Shown: positions 12,310 through 23,854, counted from the stretch's first letter. The stretch is 64,000 nt of DNA from Typhlomys cinereus (GCA_023101885.1 JALPQD010000006.1:10621085-10685084); one strand, 5' to 3'. Translations and numbers: made by a program. The notes: generated by a model not told the origin, from the sequence alone.

Positions 12310-14080
12310 AAATAAGAGAAATGGACACAAGTTTCCTTACCTGTTATATTAGAGGAAGAATTGAAGGAGTCTGGAATACTGTCATTGTAAGTGATAAAGG
12401 AATTTTTTAAAAGTTAAAAATATTCCAGAAATGGTAAAGTCAAATTAAAATTATTTATTAATGTGCCTTTCTTTTTGTATTTTCTACCTACAATGGTGAT
12501 AGTGATCCTGTATGTTTAAGGGAAGATTGCCCTATTCCTTTCTGGAAATTTCCCCTGAGGATTGAAAATCCTCAGTTCCCTGAGAACTGTTTGAAGAGAG
12601 ATTACCACCCAAGCTTAAAAAGATGCTCCAGAATAGAGGATCCCCAAAGAAATAGAGGCAAACATGCTGCTTCTGGGATTTCCCTCCAGTATCATCCTGG
12701 AGGTGCACTTAGAAAGCTGGAATCATCTGTCTTTCCAGGGGAAAAACTGCTCAGTGGTGGTTCTGAGAAATATGAAGAGGCGTGTGGACAGTGATTTCCT
12801 GTTGTTACCCTCTCCCTACCTCCTTGGCATTTTGCAAGATCACAAACCTTTGCCCCAACCTCGAAACTGGAAAATTCAGAGAAAGAGCATAGTTGCAAGA
12901 TGTGCTGTAGATTTCCAGCTTACCTGGTAAATGAGGTTTTTGAAGAAGCATCTGAGAAGAGTGATGTGACAGTTCGTGTATTGTTACATATGTGTGTAAG
13001 TGAGTGGACTGGTTGAAACCAGTTCCTGCGTGTAAAGGACTCCGTCATGCATTTCCTCCAGCTACTCACCCCCCTTCTCACTCCGGTCCTCTAAACCTCC
13101 CACTTCCATCTGTGTCTCCAGGCCATCTGGATGCCGCATTTCCAGATGGACACTAACAGTAGGCTAAGCGTTTTCTGTAAAACTGCCTTCTAGCACCTTC
13201 TTTGTCCACCTGAGACCAGGAGCATGCACATCGTCCCCCACACCCACCCTGTCTGCTTTTTCTTGTATTGATCTAGCCTGGTTTCTAGTCCCCATCAGGC
13301 TTATTTCTAGCAGCACTCTCGGGAAAAATTGTTCTTATCCTCCCAGTTTTCCTTCTCGTGTCCATTTTCCTTTCCTTCTATCACTTACATTGTTTAAGTT
13401 TTTCACTTTCTCATCTCCAATGGCTGCATATATGTGGTTTTTTCAGATTCTTAATTTTTCAGTTCCTAGATGTAAAGCAATGAGTTATAATATTTGCCAT
13501 AAGAAAACACAATATGCTATTCTTGAAAGGAATGGAACGTACTAAATAGTGATTTTAGAATTCTGGCAGTATTAAAACATTCTCTTTGTGGTGATATCAA
13601 GCTGGATTAAAGACAGAAATGGAGAAATGGGGGGAAGACATGTTTCTGAAGCTCCTTAGCAATATCCTGTGAAGAATAGATGTTGAGATATATTCATGAA
13701 GCGGGTCATTAAATGAATCTCATTTAGGTGTTTAGCATAGTTTCAGGATGATTCTCCCTCATAAAGTTCTGACCTTTGCAGCCAGCAAGGAACTGCTGAG
13801 CTTCTGCTAACAGGACCTGGTTTCCTTAATTCATCCTGCATGGCATTCGAAAGCCCTGGCATCTTTAGCAGTCAGTATGCAGTTTCTTCCTCTCAGTGCC
13901 TACAGCTTCCATCCGCTTCGCATCTTCAGCTCATCTCATCTTTCTGTGGTACTCACCCATTCGCTCAGCACATATGATTGATGGACTGCAGTGTTCTTTC
14001 CTAGGCACTCCAGAGCACAGCACTGAGCCTGTCAAACATGAATCGCTACCTGTAGCAGTTAGCTGTGTTGTTGCTGATGA
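12310..14080. other. Unique non-coding DNA
   Basis: No exon or pseudogene recognised. Overlapping frames at 12591-12930 on both strands are mutually exclusive and lack motifs. A weak L2/MIR3-like phrase ('ctcagcacatatgattgatgg...ctaggcactcc') lies near 13955-14015 but is too short to call firmly. Confidence 0.35.
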
Positions 14081-14084
14081 AATT

Positions 14085-14370
14085 GTGACAAAACGGCTTA
14101 AGGGAACAAGGGGGTTCATTCACTCTTATAATAGTCAGGGTGCAGTTGTTTATCCTGCTTGGAGCAAGAGCCTAAAGAACTGACTACATAACCACTGAGA
14201 CAATTCTTGCTTGCTAAACCAGCATGTTTGGCCAAGTATACAGGAGAATGCCAACTTTCTCAGACAGTATCCATCATCTTATTCGCCTGCCCAGGAATGA
14301 GTCCCTCCCACCATGGGCTGGACCTTCCCCATCAACTGAACAATCTCCTGCAGGTTCACTCTGTGCTTCA
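14085..14370 (-). mobile_element. Rodent URR1-like repeat, antisense
   Basis: Contains 'cttaagggaaca' at the left edge, 'accagcatgtttggccaagt' in the middle and 'accatgggctggaccttcc...catcaactgaacaatctcctgcagg', which resembles the complement of the abundant rodent 'gtcaacttgac...' repeat. The first two landmarks recur at 38.99-39.19 kb. Family name is tentative. Confidence 0.5.
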
Positions 14371-14469
14371 CTCGACTACTAATTCTCTGCAAATGTGCCC
14401 AAAGCTCAGTCCCTCAACCATCAAGTTGACGCTTGTATCTAACTCAACACTACCTTCTGGAATAATTAA

Positions 14470-14495
14470 GGACAGAGAGAGAGAAAGAGAGAGTT
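14470..14495 (+). repeat. Short (GA)n stretch
   Basis: GACAGAGAGAGAGAAAGAGAGAG. Short and interrupted. Confidence 0.8.
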
Positions 14496-14934
14496 GATTT
14501 TTTTTAAATTTTCATGCTAGATTAATAGCTGTGGATAAAACCAGTATAAAATAGGGAACAGAAAGTACTAGGGGCAGAGGACTTGCAACTTTAGAAGAGT
14601 AGCCAGAAAAGTCCGGTTATAGTTTGAAACGGAAATGTCTCTAATATGCTCATTTTGAATACAAGCTGACAACCAGCTTCTATCACTGCTCTGAAGACTA
14701 CAGAGCATTTAGAATATGGAGATCGGTTGGTAGAAGTAGGTCATTGGTTGAGCCTTTAGAAGATCATGCCCATTTCTGGTTTTAGCATTACTGTCATTGA
14801 TTCCGGGTCATGATACAAAGAAGAACTTTACACTCCCACTTCACTAGAGAGAACCTCCCACTGGGCCTCACGTACCATAATGAACTGTACTGTCTGAAAC
14901 TGCAAACCAAAGAAGATACCTACTACCTTAAGAT

Positions 14935-15275
14935 GCTGTGATGGCTAGTTTTTGTGGCTAACTTGATACCTAGGAGACAGACGTCTAGGCCCACCTGAGG
15001 GGATTTCTCTAGATTTAGGTTGATCTCTGAGCATGTCTGTAGGAGATTGTTAATTGCATTCATGAATGTGGGAAGAGTCTGTCTATTGTGTGGGAGGTGC
15101 TTTCTCTAGACAGGTGCACCCAGACTATATAAAAAAGAAAGAATGGGCTGTGGAGCTAGCATTGATTCCTTGCTCTCTGTCTTACTGTGGGTGTGATGTG
15201 ACCAGCTGCTTCAAATTCTTGCCACTGTGACTTCCCTGACAAATACAGAAAACTGCTACCAGAAAAGCAGTGTTA
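14935..15275 (+). mobile_element. Rodent URR1-like non-autonomous DNA repeat
   Basis: The text 'gatggctagtttttgtggct', 'aacttgatacctaggagac', 'gggaggtgctttctctagac', 'agactatataaaaaagaaag' and 'ctgtgggtgtgatgtgacca' follows a well-known rodent repeat that begins with TGATGGTTAG-TT-GTCAACTTGAC. No coding capacity. I recall this group as hAT-Charlie-related (URR1), but the classification needs a library search. Confidence 0.6.
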
Positions 15276-15637
15276 TTGCTAAGGTAAGACAATTAAGTGG
15301 TTCTTAGGCCTTTGGAACTGGTTCATAGGAGGAATATGGAAATTAGTTGGTTGTTGTAGGCTAAAGAAACCACTGTAGTCAGAGCTTAATGTGTCATTCT
15401 GCTGGGAGTCTGAGAGAATAAAATGTTCACAGAAATCCAGACAGTAAAGACTTGCTGAAGAAGTCTCAAATGAGAAGCAAAGACTGTCAGAAATTGGATT
15501 ATAGTTGATTCATATTACACTCTAGCCAAGGACATAACTGCATTTTCCATCTGAATTCAAAACTAATCTGTCTGGTAGAGAACCTAGGATACTAAAAGTG
15601 TCAGGAGCATGGACCAAAGAAGTCTCCAGGCACACCC

Positions 15638-15643
<6 letters not shown>

Positions 15644-15668
<25 letters not shown>

Positions 15669-15669
15669 A

Positions 15670-15722
<53 letters not shown>
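15644..15722 (+). repeat. Compound (GA)n(GT)n microsatellite
   Basis: GA run at about 15644-15672 with one AAA interruption, passing directly into an uninterrupted GT run of about 25 units to 15722. Confidence 0.95.
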
Positions 15723-15725
<3 letters not shown>

Positions 15726-15869
15726 GCAAATGACAGGGCCACAGAGATGGGCTACGCATGTCTGAGCCTGTAGGAGTTCACATCCTAATACTCATGCTAC
15801 AGATCCCACATATAGCGCTGCAGGACTTGACATTGGCCCCGATGAGTTGCACTGACTTTGTCCAGTCCT

Positions 15870-16200
15870 TCCCTGCTGCATCCTCATTCCTCTCTTTTGT
15901 CAAGGTTTGAAGCTCAGCATGTCTCTTATAGGCTCATGCTTTGGATGCTTGGTCTGCAGCTTGTCATGTTATGCTCAAGGATGTGGAGCTTTTAGGAGGC
16001 AAGGCCAAGATGCTTGACATAGGTTGCTGGGGTGTCCTGGTTTACCTTGATTTTCTGTCTCTGTTCGGTGGTTACAACAGGATCACTGTCACATGCTTCT
16101 GTTGCTATGACTACAGCTGTTCTATGCTATCTTCTCTGGCATGATGGACCGCACCCTCTGAAACCTTGAGCCAAAGTAATCCCTTCTCTCATGGACTTAA
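15870..16200 (+). mobile_element. Rodent Charlie-type repeat (RCHARR1-like)
   Basis: The order 'aggctcatgctttggatgcttggtct', 'ggagcttttaggaggcaagg', 'ggcatgatggaccgcaccctctgaaaccttgagcc' matches a rodent repeat I remember as RCHARR1 (hAT-Charlie, non-autonomous). No transposase coding is present. The boundary on the left is uncertain. Confidence 0.5.
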
Positions 16201-16224
16201 GAGCTCACATACTGCTGCCACCGG

Positions 16225-16560
16225 CTCTACAAGGAGATCCACACTCTGTCCCCTGCCCAACCCTTCCCATCCTTAAAGACTCTGTCAAGTGCCTCCTTCT
16301 TGACACCTTTCTTCCTCAGGCTCAGAGCCCCTGTGAGTACCCCACCTCTGCTCATTCTTCTAAGCCTGCATCTCACACTCAGACAGATTACCTTATATTA
16401 TTTTGCACTATTTTCTAACTTACAAGTTGCTGCCTTTCTAAGGCCCATCCACTCCATAGAGACAGGGACTGAATGAAGGAGACTTTTCCTGCTTTCAAAC
16501 AGAACAGATGAGGCACACAATAGGTATCTGGCAAATATTTGTTGGACTGAAGAGAATCTA
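16225..16560 (+). mobile_element. L2 3'-end fragment
   Basis: Diverged L2 order: 'agtgcctccttcttgacacc', 'ccttatattattttgcacta', 'ccatagagacagggactga', then 'acaataggtatctggcaaatatttgttgg', equivalent to the L2 'acatagtaggcgctcaataaatatttgttg' end. Confidence 0.6.
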
Positions 16561-16644
16561 ACAAATATACTTCAAAATTAATTTAGCCTAAGGAAACATT
16601 TGAAGGATGAGATATAATAACATATGTGTTGTCATAATTAGATA

Positions 16645-16990
16645 CTGGTGTCAACTTGGCAACTGAAAGATCTGAGCTCTGGACACAGTTGTGAGAAATC
16701 AGTAGTTGAGTGAAGCCCAGAGCAAGCCTGCAGGAGGTTGTCTAGTTGATGGGGATGCTCAGCTTATGACTAGTCCCGAGGTGTAGATAATATGGGGGGA
16801 AACTGGTTAAGAAAGTTGGCATCCTTCTGTATGCTTGGGCCTTTCAGCAGTCCTGGGGATTAGTGTACCCTTAGCACTAGCGTGGGTTCTCCTGCCAAGC
16901 CGCACAAGGAAGCAAGAATCATAAGAGGAAATAAAACCCCATGTTCCCTTAGACTATTTCATCTGCATTAATCTGCAACATGCAGAATAG
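16645..16990 (+). mobile_element. Rodent URR1-like repeat, copy related to 52.5 kb
   Basis: Shares with 52.47-52.84 kb, in order: 'tgagctctggacacagttgtga', 'agcccagagca', 'ggcatccttc.gtatg', 'tcagcagtc', 'ctagcgtgggttctc' and 'ccatgttcccttagactat'. The two are clearly the same subfamily, though diverged. Confidence 0.65.
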
Positions 16991-16999
16991 CTGCCACTT

Positions 17000-17880
17000 G
17001 TGTGAAGATGGCATGATAAGACCTGTTACACTGTATGCTAATCGAAAACTATAATCTACTCAATTAAGTTAACTTTCTTATGCTGTACTGCCCAACTGTC
17101 TTGACCAAGTAAAAAACATGTAGGAAGACACCACCTATAACTGCTTTACCATGTTCCTCATTATCCTTCTTATGGTGGATTTACTGTAGGAGGAACCTGC
17201 CGGCGTGTCTACTTCCCTGGGTGCAGCGGGGCAGCTCATCGACCTCGTGTGTAAAAACTATCTCCTCCATCTTGTATGCTTCCCTTTCCTGACCACCAAG
17301 TTTCTGAGTAGTTTCTCTCATTTGTTCCTCTCCCTCCTTCTGTCCCTTCCTTACTCTGCTCTCTCCCTAAATTGAGTAAATTATGTGTATATATCACTTT
17401 TAAGGCCACATCTCAACACGGCTTGATGAGCTACATATTTATACAGGCACAGGTTTTTTCTTACCATCTGTCTACATTTGTGCAAACTCTGTATTACCAC
17501 CTAATTGAAATGGCTTCTTGGTTTCATTTCCCTTATTACAGACAGATTAAGCAAATCAGTTCAATATCTTAGCCATTTGAAAGTCATCATTAATCTCCTG
17601 CTCTTGATTTACTAGCAGCCTCTAGATAAATGCTTACAAACCTTTCTCCTGCTTCTGAGTCCCCCACACTGCATTTAGATGCTCATTTTATTTCCTCCTT
17701 TTCTCCTATAATGGACACAGACTTTGCTCGTTCTCTACTGGGTTTCTTGTAATAACCACTTGTTTTCCTTATCTGTAAATCTAGTATGATTCGTCATCAG
17801 AAGTTTTTAGCTTCTTGTGAGCTTGCATGGAGAGAATTAAATGTGCTTTGCAGCTTTCTTTTAGAGTCCTTTTCTGTGAT
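17000..17880. other. Unique non-coding DNA
   Basis: No gene or repeat recognised. A small CpG-bearing patch lies at about 17190-17250 (GCCGGCGTG...GCAGCGGGG...TCGACCTCG), but it is far too short for a CpG island. Confidence 0.35.
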
Positions 17881-17932
17881 GGTTGGTGTTAATTGCCAAC
17901 TTGACAGGATCCAGGATTTCCTAACAGGTAAG
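17878..17932 (+). mobile_element. Truncated URR1-like fragment
   Basis: The phrase 'atggttggtgttaattgccaacttgacagg' matches the start of the rodent repeat seen at 14.9 kb. The match stops before the CTTT tract at 18.0 kb. Confidence 0.5.
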
Positions 17933-18002
17933 CTTTGGGGCATACCCGTAAGGCAATATTTAGGTTAGATGATTCTCTGAACACGCACGTAAGAGAATTT
18001 CC

Positions 18003-18012
18003 TTTTTTCTTT

Positions 18013-18084
<72 letters not shown>

Positions 18085-18152
18085 TTTCTTTCTTTTTCTT
18101 TCTTTCTTTCTTTCTTTCTTTCTCTCTCTTTCTCTCTCTCTCTTTCTTTTTT
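18003..18152 (+). repeat. Long (CTTT)n/(CT)n polypyrimidine tract
   Basis: About 150 bases of nearly pure pyrimidine on the plus strand, mostly TTTC units with CT-rich and T-rich interruptions after about 18083. The long Phe/Ser/Leu or Lys/Glu/Arg open frames here are translations of this tract and not genes. It abuts the 3' end of an antisense SINE. Confidence 0.95.
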
Positions 18153-18154
18153 TG

Positions 18155-18395
18155 TGTGTGTATCATAGGGCACTGTGTGTCCCTGTGGAGGACGAAGGGT
18201 GACTTGGGGAATCATCTTGGATTGTTTCTACCTTGATTCTGCTTTGCTTTGGGTTTTCCCAGCTTCTGCCCACTAGGAGCAGGAGCGGGGGCTGCTGCCA
18301 TGTCGGCCTGACATTTTTACGTGGACTCAGGAACCACACTCAGGTCCTTGTGTTTGTGAGGCAGCGTCTTTATCCCTGAGCCATCTTTCTAAACC
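18155..18395 (-). repeat. B2-like SINE with a non-murine body, antisense (copy E)
   Basis: Reads 'gcactgtgtgtccctgtgga', 'gacgaagggtgacttgggga', 'tttgctttgggttttcccagc' and 'ccctgagccatctttctaaacc', the complement of the family at 12.0 and 22.35 kb. The tail on the minus strand is a short CA run and then the A/G-rich tract. Confidence 0.85.
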
Positions 18396-18399
18396 ACGA

Positions 18400-19485
18400 A
18401 TTACTGTATGTTTACATATCCAAGGCTCAAGAACCTGAATTGATAACCCATCTTTATCTTTAGAATATCCCAAGCTTTCCTTGACTTTGCTGGTCCCTCT
18501 CCTTGCCCATAGCCAAGACTTTAGGATTGCAGTCTGCATATGGAAACACTCTGATGTCGCCTCATACTTGGACAGATATTTTACTTAGCTCCCTGTGCCT
18601 TATCAAAGTCAAGTTACCTGTCAAACAATTTTTCCAGAACCCCTCAGCGACAAATGCATTTTCTTAGGCAATAACTGCCATCTTTCCCCCTGGATGCCAT
18701 GCAATGCCCTCCTAGATGGGTATCTGTCCACCACCTACTGCTTGACAGGCTGTTTCACAGATGGTATGTCTGACCCATTTCTTTTCCAGCAAGCATCCTA
18801 TTCTGACACCCACTGCTGTGAGAATTTTTAGTGACTTCCATTTCAGCATATCTAAGCATTCTTCTCATTAAAAATGGCCTCAATGTACTAAGGTGTTAGG
18901 CAATGTGATCGAGATCTCTTTCTTTAGACTCTTTTCTGTCTTCCAGTTACTCATTTTTGTCTCCTAAGTTTGCCTGCCAAAGATACAGTTCTGACTCACA
19001 ATTACACTTCTAGTCATGGTGCTTAGACTTTGGAATGATCTCTTTCTTCCTCCTTGGTTTGCAGCCAGGGTCTTGGTGTGCTGATTCTGCAAAACCCTCA
19101 TAGACTCTCTTGTGTTTCTCTTGAAAGTATATGGGTGAAGTCAGAATTATCAAAAACTACCTCACTTGATAATAATAAGAGGGCTTCTGGATAGACTCAC
19201 TTGAGATTATTCAAAGGAAATATGGTAGATAAACAATCGTGCTTCTTGTGGTCCAGAAAAATAAAACATCTTAATAACCATGAGTGTTTCAAAATGTAGA
19301 GTAATAATTTTCAGTTGTACATTCAGTTTGGGAACTGATCAAATAATAATCTCATATTCACCTTCTAGGAATGTGAGCCAGTACATCTTTTTAAAAAGAA
19401 AATTTATTTAACAATGTCTCATTTAGTTATGAATATAAAAAATCATCCAAGATTCATGTGTCCAAGTGTTTATTAAATTATTATA
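18400..19485. other. Unique non-coding DNA
   Basis: Nothing recognised. The small frames at 18327-18539 and 18595-18831 have no supporting context. Confidence 0.35.
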
Positions 19486-19487
19486 GT

Positions 19488-19822
19488 TTCCCTTCAGTAT
19501 CCACAAGGAATCACTTTCAAGAGCTATTTCAAGATACCAAAATACTTAGGATGCCCTGCAAGTAAAATGGTCTGCATTTGCATACATATAATATTTGCAC
19601 ATCCTCCCCATGTGTTTTACAACATTTCTAGATGATTTTATAATATCTAATGCAATATAAATGCTGTGTCAATAGTTAGTATCTGTATTTGTTAATGAAT
19701 GACAAGACAAAAGTCTGTACACATTCCATTCGAGATCATTTTCCTCAAATATTTTTGATCGACAACTGGTTGCATATGCAGATGTAAAACTCATGAATTT
19801 GGAGGGCCAGCTGTGTTTAAAG
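19488..19822 (+). mobile_element. Near-complete Tigger/MER2-type DNA transposon
   Basis: The left end 'ttcccttcagtatccacaagg' and right end 'gaatttggagggccagctgt' are the two termini of the Tigger/MER2 group ('cagt.gtccct.ggtatccg.gggg' and its inverted form). Internal landmarks are also in order: 'gataccaaaatacttaggatg', 'cacatcctcccc', 'aatgcaatataaatgctgtg' and 'gacaagacaaaagtctgtac'. This is a non-autonomous length of about 335 bp with no transposase. It is a mariner-like pogo-group element, ancient and immobile. Confidence 0.85.
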
Positions 19823-19829
19823 TAATAAA

Positions 19830-21600
19830 TATTGGGAAATGAAATATATCTGCAATAAGCTAACATATAATGATTATATGATCATGTGGTATAGGATCAA
19901 ATAGCCATTGAAATGCTTTAAAAGAACATTTTAATGCTTGGGAAAATAACAATACATTATTAAGTGAAAACAGTAGGATTCAGAATACTATATCCTGTGA
20001 TGCTATGTCAGTGTCATGGTGTGAACATGTGTTCTCTGTGTGTGTTATATAAATAAGACTGGAGTGAATACATTAAAATGTTAATGGACCTGCATTTATG
20101 GGGTTAGATTAGACTTTAATTTTAGTTTTTATGTTTCTGGATTTTCACAGTTTTTCTGTAATAAACATATATTACTTTTATAGTCTCCAAATCAGCATTG
20201 AAAACATGGAGGTGAATAGACCAGAGTTCCATTTTAATGTTTTTTCACAACTTAGATCTGTTGGGGGTTGGAGAACCCCCCATAGCTAAGCAGAGCAAAT
20301 TCAAGCACAGAATAATTCCTGTTCTCAGATCGCTTTCCTATTTCATTGCTTGGGATGGGCTTTCTACTCTCTTGCTTATATGCTTAGTTTTATTTTCTCA
20401 TGTTCAGTCATGATGCTATAATTGTCTTTGTTAAAATGAACCCTGTGCAGCAAGGCTGCCTGAAAGAAACTGCCTAGCTAGCGGACCCTCAAATAGGAGT
20501 CCTCACAGTTCTGTGTGTTCCAGGAGAGAGCGCAGAGAGGCCTGCTATTCTTGTCCCCCAAAAGACCAACATGGGAAAGCAAATTGTGGAGTCTCTTACT
20601 GAAAGAAGGGGGCCAAGTAAGGGGAACACCTGCAGCAAGATCCAAAGTCATTGTGAATGCTGAGATCCAAGACTGCTTTAGGATTATTCCAAAATCATCT
20701 TGCTGTCTTTCAAATCTACCTTTAGGAACTTCCTACCGAAACCACCTTGAAGCTTTTTGTACATGCCCAAGAAGAGTTGATTACATGGTGGAGTCAGACA
20801 GACAAAGAGGAAAGAAGACAGACCTCAGATGCCTCCCTGGGTCGGATCGAATCAACCACTGTCTCTGGACACTACATTCTGCTCCAGTTGTGCTCCTGAT
20901 TAGAAGACCACTTGGGCAGCTTTGCCACCTCTTGCCATCGTTCCCCAAGTTCTGTTGAATGAGGGATGCTCTGCACGGGCCTTTTTTTCCTCTGCAGCAG
21001 CCCTGAGACAGCCCAGCTCAGACTTCAGCATTCCTCACAGTTAAAGCTATATTTTCCTAACCTCAAACCAGAACATGTGGCAGAAGAGCACTTTCCTCCA
21101 ATTTGTCTTGGGAAAGTCTTTAAAGTATAAAGATTAGGTCATATTTAGTTATATTTAGTAAGCGTTTCTCTGGAAGGAAAAAATGCACGAAGCTAAGCAC
21201 ATTTGGTTCTTACAGTTGCTGTGCTTAAGCCTCCTTGTCTCTCAGGGTGCCCTAAGAATTGTAGTGAGGGTTTTCACAGGTTCTCCTGCAAGCCAGGTCA
21301 CGTGGTTCCCGCTTAAACTTGGCTCCAGTTCTCACCTTTGCTACTTGTGTCAAGTGAGAAACTCATGAGTAATTACATTGCCACCTGTGGCCGGCAGCTT
21401 CCTTCCTGGGTCGGAGGAGCATTACCAACATGAGTTGAGTAATAGTTCCATTTTTTTCAAAGGTCCACCGAAGGCAGTCATAGTTGATCTCAAGTTAAAT
21501 ATGGCTCGTGTGGCCAAATATCTAGGTAATTTCTTTCTCTTTATGTTGTCACTTTTCACTTTCATGTACGTGAGGGGCGTTAGACGTGTATTCAGATTCT
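19830..21600. other. Unique non-coding DNA, including a chance frame at 20515-20958
   Basis: The 147-codon plus-strand frame at 20515-20958 is the longest non-microsatellite frame in the window. I see no domain, no conserved motif and no splice sites matching it, and it opens inside ordinary intergenic-looking sequence, so I leave it unassigned. The frames at 21183-21368 and 21378-21620 are short and motif-free. Confidence 0.35.
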
Positions 21601-21604
21601 TACA

Positions 21605-21785
21605 TTTGCGTATACACTAGTTGCACATGGAGGCTGAAGGGTGATATAGGGAACCATCCTCCACACTTGCCCACCTTATTCTTAATGGGACAAGATCTCT
21701 AATCAACCCATAGCTCTCTGGTAGGGCGAGTCTAGTTAGCCAACCTTGCTCTGGGGATTCCTGCCTGTTGCTTTCTGAGGCAGCC
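21605..21785 (-). repeat. B4-like SINE fragment, antisense
   Basis: 'cacatggaggctgaagggtg', 'cttgcccaccttattcttaa' and 'gggacaagatctctaatcaacc' parallel the antisense B4 phrases 'ccaccttatt', 'gagacagggtctctcactgaacc'. The tRNA-derived head is missing. Confidence 0.55.
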
Positions 21786-22250
21786 TCTACAACCCATCTG
21801 ACATCTTACTTGGAATCTTGAGAAGTCAACTACTTTTGCTAGCACAGCGAGCCCTCTAAATTCTAAATCACTTCTAGTGGCCTTTCAGATTCTCAGTCAC
21901 ACCACAGCTTCCAGTTCAGAGCCGAATTTCAAGGATTGATGGCTCAGAGGCTAAGCTGGCTTTACAGTGAGGAGGGGTCCTCCCACCCAGGGAGGATGAC
22001 ACTGGGCTATGAAAAGTCCCCTGAAAACTATAAACCCACCTCTGAATCGGCAGCTGTGGTGTAACTGTGAGTCTGAAAGAGCACAAGAAGCTAGGGATCT
22101 GCTTAGAAAAAAGAGGAAGCCTTGGAATGTTCTTCCACATTCAACCCCTTATCATGGGCCTCTGTAGGGCGTCCAGACTTGAAATTGCAAATCAATGTTG
22201 ACATTGACATCTGTGAAGTTCAAGTTAAAGAACCATACAATCAAGTAACA

Positions 22251-22253
22251 AGA

Positions 22254-22289
<36 letters not shown>

Positions 22290-22311
22290 CAGAGACAGAG
22301 AGGAGAGAGAA
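22251..22311 (+). repeat. (GA)n / (ACAGAG)n simple repeat
   Basis: A GA run of about 20 bases, then several GACAGA units, then AGGAGAGAGA. It lies about 40 bases before the SINE at 22.35 kb. Confidence 0.95.
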
Positions 22312-22348
22312 TCAGCCAAAATCTTACAAGGTTTTAAAGTATGTCTAC

Positions 22349-22574
22349 AGGGCTGGAGAGACAGCTCAGGGATTAAGACTCTGCCTTGCAAGCAGAAGGT
22401 CTGAGTTTGGATCCCAGGTTATACAAAAAAAACTCCAGATAGAAACTGTGGCAGCCTGCACTTGTGGATCTTGAGGGCAGAGCCTGGAAAATCCCAGAGC
22501 AAAGCAAGAAGGAGGTAGCAGCAATCCAAGATGATTCCCAAAGTCACCCTTGGTCCTTCACAGGGACACACAGT

Positions 22575-22633
<59 letters not shown>

Positions 22634-22655
22634 GATTAAATAAATAAAACATTGA
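22349..22655 (+). repeat. B2-like SINE with a non-murine body (copy B, best preserved)
   Basis: The head 'gggctggagagacagctcag', 'ggattaagactctgccttgc' and 'ctgagtttggatccc' contains recognisable A- and B-box positions of a tRNA-derived SINE. The body then shows GGCAGAGCCTGGAAAATCC, CAATCCAAGATGATTCC and AAGTCACCCTTGGTCCT. The tail is a (CT)n(CA)n run followed by ATTAAATAAATAAAAC. This copy is the best template for the family in this window. Confidence 0.88.
22575..22633 (+). repeat. Compound (CT)n(CA)n microsatellite in SINE tail
   Basis: About 20 CT units followed by about 10 CA units, directly in the 3' end of SINE copy B. Confidence 0.95.
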
Positions 22656-23282
22656 AGTATGTCTACAATTCTGCGATGCTTTAGAAGCTTTCCTGGGGGC
22701 ATGTGACTCACAGGCTGTAGGATGGACACAGCTGCTAGAAGACAGTCCAAATGCATGTTCTTGGTCATATGGAATCAGTAGAGCCATGCCCATAATTTTT
22801 ACCTTATGTTGCTTTTGGACCAAGAGAGTAACAAGCTGTCACCACTAGCTCGGGGCCTGGTTGTGATGTGCAGTGGCCCCTGTGTTTGTATTGGGGCTTG
22901 AGGAACCTGTGCTCCCAGTCTCAGATTGGGAATGGAGCAGAATTTAGGGGTGCTTAGAAAGCTGCTGACCAAAGCCTCCTTCCTCTCTGTGATCATGCTG
23001 GGCTTAGAAATTTCTTCTTAATGTGCTTAAATGAACTGCCTTAAAGATGGAAAGACAAAAGGAAGTATGGTGCTTTAAATTTTGTTGTGAAAAAAATGGG
23101 TTTAAAGTATATCCATGAACTCACCATTAAAGAGGAGAGAGTGAGATCTTCAGTCTGTTCTTGCCATCCATTCCTCATGGGCATCTGAATAAACTCCTTC
23201 CTCATTCAGCATTTCCAATAGTGGAAAGGATTTCCTCTACAGAATTTTAATGCAAGATAGAACCTTAGAGAATGGCAAGGTT

Positions 23283-23506
23283 CCGGCTAGGGAGATTACT
23301 TGTGAGTTAAAGCCTTTGGTTCACAAATGAAAAGACTGGAGTTCAAATATCCAGATCCCATGTAAAAATAACAGGTGAAAACAGCAGCAATCTGTAATTC
23401 CAGCCTTAGAAGGATCCTGGGAGCAAAACAATGAGAAGGTTGAGCAAAGATGAGTCCCAAAATCACTCTTGGGCCTCCACAGGCTCCCATATTTAAGTGT
23501 GCACTG

Positions 23507-23549
<43 letters not shown>
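23283..23549 (+). repeat. B2-like SINE, diverged (copy C)
   Basis: The head 'ggctagggagattacttgtg' and the body 'atcctgggagcaaaacaatgag', 'gatgagtcccaaaatcactc', 'ttgggcctccacaggc' parallel copy B at the same spacing but with more changes. The tail is a CA run at about 23511-23549. Confidence 0.75.
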
Positions 23550-23550
<1 letters not shown>

Positions 23551-23600
23551 TATTATTATTTTGAAATACACACACATTATTATTTTGAAATAACTGACTG
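23511..23600 (+). repeat. (CA)n run and small tandem duplication
   Basis: CA run of about 19 units, then CACACACATTATTATTATTTTGAAATA repeated once as a slightly shorter unit, ending at about 23592. Confidence 0.9.
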
Positions 23601-23712
23601 GTGATAGATTTTACACCACTGATTTAGAAGAGTTCAGATTACACATGGTGATATTCACAGTAACACCTAACAACCTTTGACCACATTACATTGGTATTAG
23701 CTAAGACCCTTC

Positions 23713-23795
23713 TTTATGGTTTTGGTGCTGAGTGTAGAGCCCTTGACTCCCACATTCCAGGCAGCACTCTACTACTGAGCTACATCACCAGCCCA
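23713..23795 (-). repeat. ID-like (tRNA-Ala-derived) SINE, antisense
   Basis: Reads 'ggttttggtgctgagtgtag', 'ggcagcactctactactgag', 'ctacatcaccagccc', the complement of an ID element head. No intact tRNA gene is implied. Confidence 0.7.
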
Positions 23796-23854
23796 GATCA
23801 TTTCATTCATGTGAGTTGGTTTTAGTAGTAGTATCATGAGGAAGGACATTTATA

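Noticed and set aside
17190..17250. CpG-bearing patch considered as a CpG island
   Set aside because: Far too short, and the flanks are CpG-poor.
17889..18215. Lys/Glu-rich and Phe/Ser-rich frames
   Set aside because: Translation of the CTTT tract at 18.0 kb plus flanking SINE.
20515..20958. 147-codon plus-strand open frame
   Set aside because: No domain, motif, splice or promoter context. The length is within what chance allows in 64 kb of six-frame translation.
22152..22823. Ser/Leu-rich and Arg/Glu-rich frames
   Set aside because: Translation of GA and CT/CA repeats around SINE copy B.
23713..23795. tRNA-like sequence
   Set aside because: It is an ID-type SINE head in antisense with many changes from a tRNA, not a tRNA gene.
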